Assembly (NCBI GenBank): GCA_027579435.1 | Contig: JANBPK010001204.1 | Coordinates: 1-64,000 of the forward strand | Source: Candolleomyces eurysporus | Lineage: Eukaryota; Basidiomycota; Agaricomycetes; Agaricales; Psathyrellaceae | Direction: 5' to 3' | DNA length: 64,000 nucleotides | Part shown: in pieces, positions 22,295-33,806 of the stretch | How positions within the stretch are numbered: position 1 is the stretch's first letter | How the letters are laid out: each line of letters begins with the position of its first letter | The notes under the pieces: model-generated | Told to the model about the DNA's origin: nothing | Database searches by the model: none | What the model saw: the letters and a program-made list of their open reading frames with translations, nothing else | Translations under genes and position numbers: made by a program

Positions 22295-22633
22295 GGGCGG
22301 GGGCGGGGGGGTCGTCACAGGTCGTGAATAGAGGGCGTCGAGAACGTTGTCGACGGTGAGGAGACACTAATAGACGACGACGACAAGCAGAATGTTGAGA
22401 ATGACCACCAAAATTGCCAAACGGGCTCTTTATTTGGCAACTTCCACATATCCAAACATGCCGGCATCGCTCGGCACAGCATTGCGCATTGCGACATATC
22501 AAATATTTCCCGTCCGTATCTGAGAGTTCACGAGGCTTGGTTTTTGAAACAGTATGCATAGCGGAAATGTACATATGACATGAGAGTGTAGTCGCATACC
22601 AGACATCGACAGCATCGATTTCCGTCATTTTCC

Positions 22634-23286
22634 TCACGACCGCGCGGCTCCAGGGACGTTCCTTCGCTCCCGGCGCGGGCCACGCTCAGGAGCAGCGGTA
22701 ACGGGTACGACAACGTTGACTTTGATGGTGTCAAAGTTGAGCGAGTCAAGGAGAGCCTGCACAGAGAGTTAGCAACGCCAGATCGCAGCCCCAGCAGACA
22801 AGTACACACCTTGGTATCAGGATCGACCTCCAGGCCAGTTGCAGTAGTGTCGAGGGCGGAAACGTCGGGCACGTAGTTGTCCTTGCGCTCACGCTCCTCT
22901 TCCTGGAGCTTGAAGGAAATGCCACGGACGGGGCCCTTCTGAATTCGCTTCATAAGATGGGTCGTGAAGCCGGAGATCTTGTTTCGCAGCCGCTTTGAGG
23001 GAACAACAGCCTAAGTGTGCGGTCAGACACGTTCTCCCAACGCCGTGAGATCGGTACGCACGACTTCATCGATGATTCGCTTGTTGGTGTGGAAGTCGAG
23101 GGTGAGGCGGGGGTAGCTGCAGACAATGGATCTTGAATCCTCCTGAACCGAGAGATCTCGCTGCGCCAAACTCACTATTTTTCAATCAGGACACGGGAAG
23201 CCCTCTTGACGGTTTTTGTGCGAACTCGACCCTGTTGAGCTCGTCAGCGATGCTATGTAGCGGCAGAACGGTGTTCAACGCACCAT
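22634..23286 (-). CDS. RPS17: 40S ribosomal protein S17 (eS17)
   Basis: 145 residues from five exons: 23286-23284, 23231-23176, 23116-23062, 23010-22810, 22756-22634. Exon 1 is just the ATG. The protein begins [20 protein letters not shown], and the family core includes [38 protein letters not shown] and [19 protein letters not shown]. The tail is acidic then basic (...[16 protein letters not shown]). Length and sequence are typical of fungal eS17. Confidence 0.95.
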
Positions 23287-23667
23287 GTTGAAAGTATGCG
23301 ACGCTGGCGCTGGTTTGGACGATGCTCACAAGGGGCTCTGCCTCGCAAACGGGACCGGCAGTTGCCGAGGTGGCTGATGTTGGCTGTATAGTTTATGATG
23401 GCTGACTCAGCACGGTTTGGGCAGGACGTAAATTCTGCTCGTCGTCGTCGTCGCCGCTGCTCAAGATCTCCTCAAGGTAAATCGTCGCCCTCTCTATGCT
23501 GTCTCGGTGTCTGCCAGCGGTGGCTCAAGTCGCGCAACATGTTGTCCTCAACAGCCCGTTTGACTCGCGCTTTCCGTAGCACGACACTCAGACTGGGTTT
23601 AATCTTGTCGCTTACATTCGTTCGTATTGCTTAGACCCACCCTTCATTACCCTTTCCTCTCGCAAAA
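23287..23667. promoter_or_regulatory. Divergent ribosomal-protein promoter
   Basis: 381 bp between the start codons of RPS17 (minus) and RPS22 (plus). No TATA box was noticed. The two small-subunit genes probably share control elements. Confidence 0.55.
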
Positions 23668-24380
23668 ATGGTTCGAGTCTCCGTCTTGGTGAGTAGCTCT
23701 ATCCTTCGTGTGTTTGGCGTGCTCATTGTGGACTAGAACGACTGCCTCAACAACATTGTCAATGCCGAGCGTCGGGGAAAGCGCCAGGTCCTCATCCGCC
23801 CTTCCTCCAAGGTCGTGGTCAAATTCTTGAGCGTTATGCAGCGACACGGTGAGTCTCGCCTTGAAAATTTTCAATCACTCCTCCGGAATTATAACTACGG
23901 CCGGCACAAATACACCATACGTGCTTGTCGTTTTAATGTTCCGGTATATCGACCGTCTCCCATAACCAAACAACTTGGATTTCGCTACCCTCCACCGATT
24001 CAAGTTCACGGAGGAGTCTACATCCTTCTGACATATCCTTCGTGACTTCATATGCTGACGACCTTGAAAGGCTACATCGGTGAATTCGAGATCATCGATG
24101 ACCATCGCTCTGGCAAAATCGTCATCCAGCTCAACGGTCGCCTCAACAAGACCGGTGTCATCTCCCCCCNGTTTCAACGTGCAGGCCACCCAGATTGAAT
24201 CTTGGGTCAACTTGTTGCTCCCTGCTCGTGGTTTCGGAATTATCATCTTGGTAAGATTATTTTTATCGCATGGAGTGTTCCTCCTGACATCGCTTCCAGA
24301 CCACCTCCTCTGGTATCCTTGACCACGAAGAGGCTCGTCGCAAAAACATTGGAGGCAAGCTCCTCGGCTATGTCTACTAA
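23668..24380 (+). CDS. RPS22: 40S ribosomal protein S22/S15a (uS8)
   Basis: 130 residues, the standard length. Exons: 23668-23688, 23737-23848, 24071-24250, 24300-24380. The sequence runs [72 protein letters not shown] and the ending [14 protein letters not shown]. The N at 24170 after CCCCCC breaks the frame; without it the sequence reads GVISPRFNVQ as expected. Intron 2 (23849-24070) is 222 bp, long for this window. Confidence 0.95.
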
Positions 24381-24503
24381 GTAGTCCCCTGTTGATTAAA
24401 TGTATTACTTTTTTGAGACGCTGATGCAAACCATTAAACTCAACCACCTGACTTGTCGATCTCTAAGATTCAGTGCCTCGTGTGATATCGCTCTACCCTT
24501 GCC

Positions 24504-24963
24504 ATGATGTCTGCCCCAACTCCTAACACTGACGATGACTCTTTCAAATTGTACGATTTGCGGGTGGAGATTGTATGCCCCCCAAACGAAAGAATAATGT
24601 GTGGAGCGAAGGATGGGGATCATTTCACATTGGAAGGAGAGATGTTATACCTGCCTCCTGGACAAGGATTTTCGATCTACTCGCTCGGTATGACGATTTG
24701 CGATTCCTACTGCGTGGAATGAACTAAAGTTTGCGGCCAAAGGTGCTGTTCTTCCGTTGCTGGCGGCAAAGCAGCGGTTTTTAGATGACAAGGATTGGAT
24801 GTCGACAGACGCGGAAGTGGCTTGCCCGGACCCAAACTGCAAATCGCGATTGAAGATATCGCGGACAGGAATACGGACGTTTAAACACTCGGAAGTTACT
24901 GCTGTACCTCTCAAGAAAGCAACGGGTGAGTTCAGATGGCGATTTCCAATGTACAGGTTCTGA
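24504..24963 (+). CDS. TIGR04076-like small protein
   Basis: 134 residues by the simplest model: exon 1 at 24504-24687 and exon 2 at 24743-24963. Features of the TIGR04076 family (function unknown) are seen: LYDLRVEIVCPPNERIMCG, KDGDHFTLEGEMLYLPPG, FSIYSLGAVLPLLAAKQRFL, and the Cys-containing ACPDPNCKSRLKISRTGI. The C-terminus after VPLKKAT is uncertain, since a gtgagt donor at 24927 could splice further. Sequence beyond about 25026 belongs to the opposite-strand thioesterase, so little room remains. Convergent with that gene, 62 bp apart. Confidence 0.65.
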
Positions 24964-25025
24964 GATATGATACAGATGAATGATATAACTCTTGATCAAG
25001 ATGTAGCGATATGTTTAATGATGAC

Positions 25026-25825
25026 CTATAGTTTCGCTGACACGGGCTGCATCTTGTTGAGAAAGGCAGAGGCGATGATTCTTCCGGATTCCTTGTCTAA
25101 TACCTTTGAGATGGTCAGAATCAGCAACTGGCGTTCGATGGAAACCTACTAACTTCACAGCGCGACGACATTACCCTGCCGCCCAGAGACACTGAGCTGC
25201 TGACAATGCGCAAGATGGTGCCTCTGGTAGTCTCACTGTCAGCTCAGGAAGCGTTGGTGCGTTTGGACAGAAAACTCACAACGGGGCAGGTGCATGAAAG
25301 AGGACGTTCATAGACTGGGTAACGCCAACGCCGTTGACATTCTGGATCAGTCCTAGTACGACCAAGGGCGTACTGCAACAGCTGGTAGGCAGGTATCAGA
25401 TTATCGGTCCGCTCGAGAAGAATGATAAGCTGAACATACTTGTCAACGATGTAGGCTAGACAGCCTCCATGGAGCATTCCAGCACCATTGAGCATATCTA
25501 CTCGATGTTCAAAAAACGGACGATTAAATGGAAAGTGGCTCGACATACGTCTGGTGACTTTGACCTCTGCAATGGTCGTAGCTTCCAGTCGGCCCTTCCG
25601 TTCGTGCTTGCGGTTGATGTTCACCTCTACGAACTGTACGGATTTACCGACGCTGTGCCCGAAGCAGTCTTGGTCACCAACACCGTATGCAATGTAGGTG
25701 TTGTAGTTGAGCTGCTTGACATAGTCCGGGGCATTCCCTTCGATGGACGAGGTGTCGCCGTAATTAGGCAGGGCAGCAGGGTCCACCCAGGGCTTCGAGG
25801 GCCGGGAGGGTAGGGAGCCAGACAT
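25026..25825 (-). CDS. Hot-dog fold acyl-CoA thioesterase (PaaI/THEM type)
   Basis: 211 residues from four exons: 25825-25440, 25381-25280, 25223-25154, 25103-25026. The hot-dog core is plain: ATTIAEVKVTRRMSSHFPFN, then the helix-start block NGAGMLHGGCLAYIVDN, CCSTPLVVLGLIQNVNGVGV, TQSMNVLFHAPAPLGTILRI and SSSVSLGGRVMSSRCEV. It probably hydrolyses a medium- or long-chain acyl-CoA, but the substrate cannot be read from sequence. No targeting peptide is obvious. The unspliced frame reads past the first donor and looks unrelated, so only the spliced form shows the fold. Confidence 0.85.
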
Positions 25826-26229
25826 GGTCGTTGGGGGAAAAGGAGTTCGTTTGCATTGGGAGTTGAAGTAGCAACTCTGAAGACGAGAACTCTGGAAGAG
25901 CATGAGATGAAGAAGATCAAAACCTTACACGTGTAGCAGCCCTTTCTGCCTGTTCTCTGCCCGTCCTTGGGCGGATTTGCTGCGGATCTGGCCAGGAGGC
26001 GCAGCTGCTAAGGATTCTCTGCTGCCCAGCTGGTCATGGCGCTCAGATGGAGGATTGGACACGCCGTCTGGCAGCCCAAACCACGGTATTTAGCCTTTGA
26101 GGCGCGCTTCCATCGTAGCCAAAAGCGTAAACGGTAAACTCTGATTCCCGGTGGACTGTCACGTGGTCCTGCCGTCCCGAGCCCAGGGTTTTCGTCATCG
26201 CGTCCGACGGCGACGAGCCATCGCCCTCA
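25826..26229. promoter_or_regulatory. Divergent intergenic region, thioesterase and ferredoxin
   Basis: 404 bp between two outward-facing starts. I see no further gene and no clear motif. Confidence 0.4.
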
Positions 26230-27498
<1,269 letters not shown>

Positions 27499-28856
27499 AT
27501 GCATCCGTCACCATCCTCTCGCAGGCACACAGCAGTGAGCAGCTTCTGTTTTTTTCTACGGAAAATACTCATGGAACCCACTAGCTGCTGGCTCCAAGAT
27601 CAGAATCGTGGTCTCCAGGAGAAGGAAGCTTATCTCGTCGTTCTCTGCAGCCTTCTCAGCCGCTCGCCCCGGGTCCCTCATACCCCACTTCCGTGGAGAA
27701 TCGCAGACTCAGCGCATCTCCAGCCCGGAAGCCTGTGCGGTCGTCTCCGTTGGCCGGCCCTGCCGTATCTTCCAGCCCCAATCATCTCCGCAGAAGCAGT
27801 TTGTCGACGCCCGATTTTCACGGGCCAGCGCACCCTTCTCACCCATCTCGAGCAAAGTCCTTGCACACCATTAATTTCAATAATCAGGCTTACCATGAGC
27901 ACACTCGTCCTCATTCTTCGTCTTCGCAAGAGGGCTCTCGGCAAAAGTTAACAAAGCGCCCTCAACTCAAGGTTCGAACGTCGACCCTTGCTCCACCATA
28001 CAATCACGCGCATTCTGCGTCCACTCCCAACATAAATATCCATCAGTCCTCTCCCCTCTCACGAATCAAAACCGCCGACGGGTCGGCCTCGGACGACAAG
28101 TCATGGCCATCGTTCAATCCACTTCCCGAGACTCCCCGCTTTACACGATTGGCGCTTAGTGGCCAGAACGTCGTGATGCCCCTTTCCGCGAAGGAATATC
28201 AACGTAAACGGCGCAACACCCAGATCTCCACGCCGAACTCGCCCGCTCTCAGCACTCGAACATTGCCGGCAGCGCAACCTGACCCCAATTGGAGAAGGAG
28301 TCGTTCTTTCACACAGGGAGAGCAGAACGTTCTCGACCGGCATCGGCAAGCTCTCGTCGCGGACAAAGAAGATTATGGCGTTTCTGGCTATCATCTGCCC
28401 ATGGGCAAGCTTCCACATCCTGGTCGGATCCCCAGCTCGACGCGATCCAACAGCACCGACTCTACTGCAAGCGTCAGTCCACAATATTCGTTACCGTTTA
28501 CTTCCAATGTCTCCAGCGCCTCCTCTGCTGTCACCGTTGTTGACCCTACTCCCGAGTCGTTTCCGGGCACTCTATCGGTATCTCTGGTGCCAAAGAAATC
28601 GCAAAGCAAATCAAGCCACCATTCTCATCACTCATTTATGTCCTTTCCCAAGTCGCTGCGTCCTTTCCCTCGAGATGACGAGAGGAGTATCTGGTCGACG
28701 GAGACAACACCCCCGCTTCGCGGCCATAACTCCTATGATCCTCCAGCCTCTGATCAAGTGATGGGAGACGCACCCGCCCCGGAGAGAAAACGCCGCAAAT
28801 CTTTGACTGCCCGACTCATCCGCGCGTTCTCGAGGAAACGGAACCCCAACAAGTGA
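27499..28856 (+). CDS. Ser/Pro-rich disordered protein with basic C-terminus, hypothetical
   Basis: 435 residues by a two-exon model: 27499-27534 (MHPSPSSRRHTA) and 27585-28856. The long frame has no ATG near its start, but the small first exon with a gtgagc donor and ctag acceptor supplies one in phase. The protein is rich in Ser, Pro, Thr and His, with no predicted fold. A short charged segment is PLSAKEYQRKRRNTQ, and it ends in a strongly basic stretch (ERKRRKSLTARLIRAFSRKR) that could be a nuclear signal or an amphipathic membrane-binding helix. I do not recognise a family. Confidence 0.7.
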
Positions 28857-29158
28857 CACGGACATATCACCGCATGGACTAATTTACACCTGTATATATC
28901 ATATTTGCTGAACATTTTTGACCTACGTGGACAATTGTAGGATATAGTGCATTCCGATCCCCAGCGGACCCAGCCACTAGTGTAAATACTGGGACTAGAT
29001 ACTGACATTGACTAGAATTACAGCGGACACATGTAGATAATGTATGACCTAATTTATTGCGCTGGCGTGACTGACTGGCCTTATTTGGGAGGCGCGTGTG
29101 CAATTGACGCCGAGGTTCCTTGCCATTGACTACGACCTGGTCCCGCTCGTCGTGCACC

Positions 29159-30500
29159 ATGCAAGACCGCTGCGACATTGTGAGTCCAACGCTGTCGAGC
29201 TCAGTGCTTTTTCCTTACCTCCTCTCAAGGAACATGACTGGTTCACTACCCTTCTGACCTTTGGGCTCTGCTGTGGGCTCATTATTTCCTATTTGCCTCA
29301 GGTAACGCGCTGTCTTGTTCTCTTGTCGTCGCAGTTGGCTCATGAATGCTATAGCACCTTCGCATTATACAGTCAAAGTCGTCGGAAGGCCTGAGCCCTA
29401 CGTATTTGTTCCTCGGAAGCGCCTCCGCCGCGTCAGCGTTGTTGAACATGTAAGTGGATCCACAAGACGCTACGCATCCACGAATGACTTTGCCAATCTA
29501 GGGCGACTATGCAATCCGGGCTCTTGAAGTGCTGCATACCTCTGGTAGGCTCCTTCCGGCCGTTCAAGCGTTCTCTTGGCTGAGCTTCTTCAGGGTCCAG
29601 CAAGATGTTTGGAAATCTCGGCGGGAATCTTTCAGCTCGGAATTCAATGGGTCTGCTTTACCCTTGTGTCAGTATTTCTCTCCTCTTTCTCCTTCCAATT
29701 CGACTCACACGTGGCACAGATTTGTCCTGTACATGATATACTACCCTCAGCACTTGAAGCACGAAGGAATTAGTCTACCAACTGACAATGCAACCGTAGT
29801 CGTTAAATCTCCGTCATTGAGGACCGAATGGCGATTGTCCATCTTTTTTTCGTGGTTGACGGCTGTCCACTTGTGCGTCTACCTGCCTTTCCCCATGCCA
29901 TCGCCTACTGATCCGCGTGTCTAGTGTTCTCGCCGTTTTCGTCACTGGATTCGTCCTCGCCACTGCCGTACCATCACCCGGAGAACCCCTCCCTCCTTTG
30001 GCTTACTCATGGGCTAAATTCCTTGGGATCAGCGCCGCTGTCTTTGCTAGCATTCAATACGCTCCCCAGCTGCTCCATACGTATCGATCTAAACTCGTTG
30101 GTGCCCTCAGCATCCCAATGATGTGCATCCAAACGCCGGGAGGAGTTCTGATGGTGCTCAGCATTGCGCTAAGACCCGGAACGAACTGGACGAGTAAGAT
30201 CTTTTATATACCAAACTTTCCCTCACTTACCCCATTTTTCCCTTAGGTTGGATAACCTTCGCCGTCGCCGCAATCCTGCAAGGAACGCTGCTCGTCATGT
30301 GTCTTTTCTGGAGGGTGAGGCAAAAGCGTCTAGGTATCGACGATTTTGGATCGCCTCTCAATCAACCCCATGCTCCGACACCCGAACTCGAAGTCGAAGT
30401 TACTGTTCCCATTGATCGTCAAGATATTCATCCATCTCTAACCGCCACAGGGGCCTCGGACGAACGGACACCGTTGCTGGGTACTCAGTCGAGATCCTAG
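29159..30500 (+). CDS. PQ-loop repeat membrane protein (vacuolar amino-acid transporter type)
   Basis: 326 residues from eight exons: 29159-29179, 29230-29301, 29355-29449, 29502-29544, 29594-29667, 29720-29872, 29925-30193, 30247-30500. Two PQ-loop repeats are seen, the first in GLCCGLIISYLPQHLRII with SSEGLSPTYLFLGSASAASA, the second in AVFASIQYAPQLLHTYRSKL. Hydrophobic segments suggest seven membrane helices. The C-terminal tail contains ERTPLLGTQS, an acidic dileucine-type sorting signal. The family includes cystinosin and the Ypq basic amino-acid exporters of the vacuole/lysosome; the substrate here is not determined. Confidence 0.85.
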
Positions 30501-31152
30501 TACATACATCTGATCGAGGAGTCTTTGCTTTGCTCTGCTTTCACTGTTCGTAGACCACTATTCTAATCACGATTCTTGATACCCAAACATGGCGTTGTCG
30601 TGATTTGTCCCAGTGATTTGTGAAAGGTAGGCTTTCTCGTTGTCTGTTTGTTTCCTAACGTACGTTCCGTTCCGTTCATCTTCTAGTTGATGACCTTCTA
30701 TACTGATCCTCACTGATTGTTTACAGATTTCGCTGCCGGGTCTAACGCCAGGTGGATAGTGTTTATCCTTCCGTCCGAAGACGATACTGTCATAGGTGGA
30801 AGAATATTTTCCTGGACCGGTGTGCAGGGAACAAGGCCACTGTCTAACCGCCACGCAAAACCACAAGATTATACTTCGGAGGTGAGCTGAGTCGGAACTC
30901 TTTTAATTTACTTCCAGCTGAACATAGGTTATCTTGTCAGACAGATGATCCTGGAAGTGCCCCTATTCGGGGCCTCGGCGCAATAAGACTTCCATTTCGT
31001 CGATGCTCTATACTACGAGTCTTCTAGGACGTCCATCCAAATCGTCAGCGTCATCCACATCCACGCTTAAGTGAGAGCTGCGTATAAAAAAAAGGACGGT
31101 CTGGTCTCGAGTCAATTCCCGACCCTTTCTACTACAGCTACTCAAGTACTCA
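30501..31152. other. Intergenic; holds one copy of a duplicated UTR segment and a TATA box
   Basis: The stretch 30527-30578 (gctttgctctgctttcac...) recurs with changes at about 31690-31741. A TATA box (TATAAAAA) at 31083-31090 precedes the broken paralogue E by 70 bp, as in the intact paralogues. Confidence 0.5.
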
Positions 31153-31640
31153 ATGGCAACCGTCACTTCTCTGGGCCCCGAAGAGACCCAAATCATCCTT
31201 CAGCGCTGGCAAAAGGACGGCCTCACCGATGAAGAGAAGGATGAGCTCTTGACTGCCTCTTTCCAGCTGCTCGCAGATAAGGCAGCAGTCGAGGCATTCG
31301 GGGATAACATCGCCGAGGTCGCTCAACTTGCCGCACATATTGATAAAACCTTTGGCGAAGTCGAGATCATTCTGTGGGCTTACTGGCACACCGACTCGTA
31401 TTGCCCGATTTAAATTCTTGGCTTTACTTAGGGCTTTGATCAAGTCTATCTCGCCCAAGTTGCGAACATCAAAACCGAACGAGACCGTATTAACGCCCCG
31501 ACTCCACACAAAGTGTGGGGAGGGTTCTAGTGGACTGTTCCTCGTTCTCAAGTTCGCTCTACAGGACATTGAATCTTTCGCAGAGGGAGAGTCGGAACGA
31601 CGAGAAACTCACAATGAAAGGTCGTGGAGCGTGTATCGAC
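31153..31640 (+). pseudogene. Broken fifth copy (E) of the helical-protein family
   Basis: Begins like the intact paralogues: TATA box, ATG, and an N-terminal exon with the family pattern (AEVAQLAAHIDKTF; compare AQVGKWAIQVDEAF in A). The remainder of exon 1 and the 64-nt exon 2 are missing, and the frame runs to a stop at 31414. After an acceptor-like site, exon 3 remains (GFDQVYLAQVANIKTERDR at about 31431-31490) and then degrades. No hydrophobic hairpin or second helix is found. It is about 13 kb from the main cluster and next to the NLR region. A short expressed peptide cannot be excluded. Confidence 0.7.
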
Positions 31641-31879
31641 CCGCCACAGTCGAGGTCCTATTACTGTACATATCTAATCAAAAATTTTCGCTTCGCTCTG
31701 CTTTCACCGTTCATAGACCTCTGTATTTTAATCACGATGTATTATACTCCTCAGCGGACAAAGGGGCTACAGCTAAGGCGACCAATTGAGTAAAGAGGCC
31801 CAGATACGATGTTATTCTGGCAGAAACCACAGAGGTCAGCGACTTTGTGGACCCCTCCACAAGAAAAGGTTGGAGAGAG

Positions 31880-32966
31880 CTATGATTCCATATGTTCCTC
31901 CTGTTTGAAAGTCTTCCGATGCCATTGTTTGATTTGAGAATCTGCGAGGGATTCTAATTCCTCAGGAGACGTCGGCTTTACGTCTGACGTATATTGCGAA
32001 ACTCGGGGCAGGTAACGCACACTTTCGGTGGAGGACGGATGTCGGCAGATGTATAAACAGTGGCGAAAGGAGCCTTGCCTTGCAGTGAGATGCTTCAGTC
32101 CCTCTGACACAGTCTCTTCCAAGGTCGCTAAATCGTCACTCCCTTGCTGGAGCTTGGAGTAAGCTAACTCGGCCTCAACAAGGGCCTTTTGCCAAACGGA
32201 TAGCGATGGGCGAGTTCTGGACTTAACTCCGGGTTTAGGCTATATCCAAAACGCATCATCAAGAGCGAGTGAGAGTGATGAGAAGCGAAATACATTTGAC
32301 GGGAGAACGGAGGGAGGGAGAAAAAGCCACGCACATCTCCCGCGTCCGCCGATTTCTTTTTGCTCGAGTCGACAGTTGCCTGAAGTCCCTTGACATAGGC
32401 ACACATGATCACACTGAAAACTTTGTTTGCAACTAGAGGCAATAGTATGTTAGAGTGTACAACGGATTCAACAGGATTCTGCTGACCTTGTATCATGCCA
32501 GAGCAGAAATCGTCACGCCGGACGTTGACGAGGATATCCTCATCGGGATTAAAGTTTTCGGTTACGGGATCAAAGGAGTAGAAGCGAAATGTGGAGAGGT
32601 CGGTTAGGAGACCAAAGACTCTGAGTTCGGCAAAACCAGTCTGCTTGTTGAGCTCTGCGGCTGCTATTTGAAGGCTCAGAATAATGAAAGCATGGNTGGG
32701 GAAACAACGCACACAAAAGCTCGAGAAATAGCTGAGCTAAATTGTCATCTTTCGGTAACTCGATCTTCATTTCAATCACGAGGAACAAGGCTCCCCCGAT
32801 CATAATGATCTAAGAGAGATTGAGCTGTGTTTATTGATGATGACGAATGCATACATACCTCATGCTCCACAAATCCTCCCGTCGAATATTCGGTGACGGG
32901 CATATCAGATTCAGGCTTATCAACGATTCTCCCCTCAAACAAGGCGACAATAGGTACAAGCCACTG
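31880..32966 (-). pseudogene. Conserved agaricomycete hypothetical gene, 5' end lost at a MITE
   Basis: Coding sequence joins cleanly through four introns on the minus strand and ends at 31880. It starts abruptly at about 32966 with WLVPIVALFEGRIVDKPES, then PVTEYSTGGFVEHE, IIMIGGALFLVIEMKIELPK, LRVFGLLTDLSTFRFYSFDP, VANKVFSVIMCAYVKGLQAT and an ending FKQEEHMES. The pattern (a short beta-rich core followed by a helical tail) looks like a family repeated in mushroom genomes, name unknown to me. Upstream sequence is a MITE-like element and then non-coding DNA, so the N-terminus seems lost. The element's edge (ccccag|TGG) could act as a new splice acceptor. The N at 32696 falls in an intron. Confidence 0.65.
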
Positions 32967-32967
32967 G

Positions 32968-33275
32968 GGCCGTTACAGTCGTTTGCAAAATAAACTGCAG
33001 TACTGTTTTTTTTTTCGCGAGCAGTTGTGACCAAGTGATGCGTAATGTCACGGTGGGCACGGGGTAGGGTCAATTGTTCCAACTGTTGCCCACCGTTGCC
33101 GACACCGTTTGCTGGCTGCTCGCTTCCCGTCCCTACCTCCCTGAGGCAGCGAACCACCACGAACATGACGTAGTTCAACCAGATCTACTAAATTTAGCAG
33201 CGTGACTGTTGGTCACAACTGCGCGAAAAAAAAAAACGATACTGCAGTTTATTTTGCAAACGACTGTAAACGGGC
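32968..33275. mobile_element. MITE-like element, 308 bp with 65-bp terminal inverted repeats
   Basis: The left end at 32968-33032 (gttacagtcgtttgcaaaat...gcagttgtgacc) is repeated inverted at 33211-33275 (ggtcacaactgcgcg...cgactgtaaac). The arms match nearly throughout; each holds a poly-T/poly-A run of about 10. There is no coding capacity inside. It abuts the truncated hypothetical gene. I could not fix the target duplication, since an N lies just outside the right end. Confidence 0.75.
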
Positions 33276-33347
33276 TCNTCTGATTTTAGGAATTTTACTA
33301 AAAAAAATCAAGGAAAATAGATTTGCAGGATCCCGGGAAGTTGCATA

Positions 33348-33694
33348 CTATCGTCAACCGTTGACGTTGATTCGCTAGGGCCCTGATTCAATCAGTCACA
33401 CAAAGTCACGCCTTTTGGCAGGGAAGCGTGACAGGTGTGACGGTTGACTGAAATCCATTTCGTTCAAATTTTGGACTTCTCTGGATAAGAAAGGGATTTG
33501 TAGTGCCATGGGTCGATGAGCACGAATCACGATGTGAGCCTTGCTTTTTGACGAAGAGACCATGAAATAAGAAAGCGACTGAACCAGGGGCCCTACCGAA
33601 TCATAGACCGGTGACCGTCGCTCTATGAGCGAAAGGCGAGAATCGTCCTTCTCCGGCTGGTTACCAGTCTAACCGAATCAAGGGTTGACGATAG
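33348..33694. mobile_element. Possible second small inverted-repeat element
   Basis: ctatcgtcaacc at 33348, followed by ttgattcgctag, is matched in inverted orientation by gaatcaagggttgacgatag ending at 33694. The arms are about 25-30 bp and imperfect. The interior is non-coding. Confidence 0.4.
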
Positions 33695-33806
33695 CACTAG
33701 GTTGGTAGAGCTGCCCCTATTCTCATTTTTCGGCGGCTTCCGGGTAGCACACTATGGATTATTGGCAGTGTCGCAGACTGGCAGAACAAGAGGTACATGA
33801 AACGAA

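Noticed and set aside
24967..25152. Plus-strand frame that could be a third exon of the TIGR04076-like gene.
   Set aside because: It is antisense to the last exons of the thioesterase gene, which splice cleanly on the minus strand, and phases do not match.
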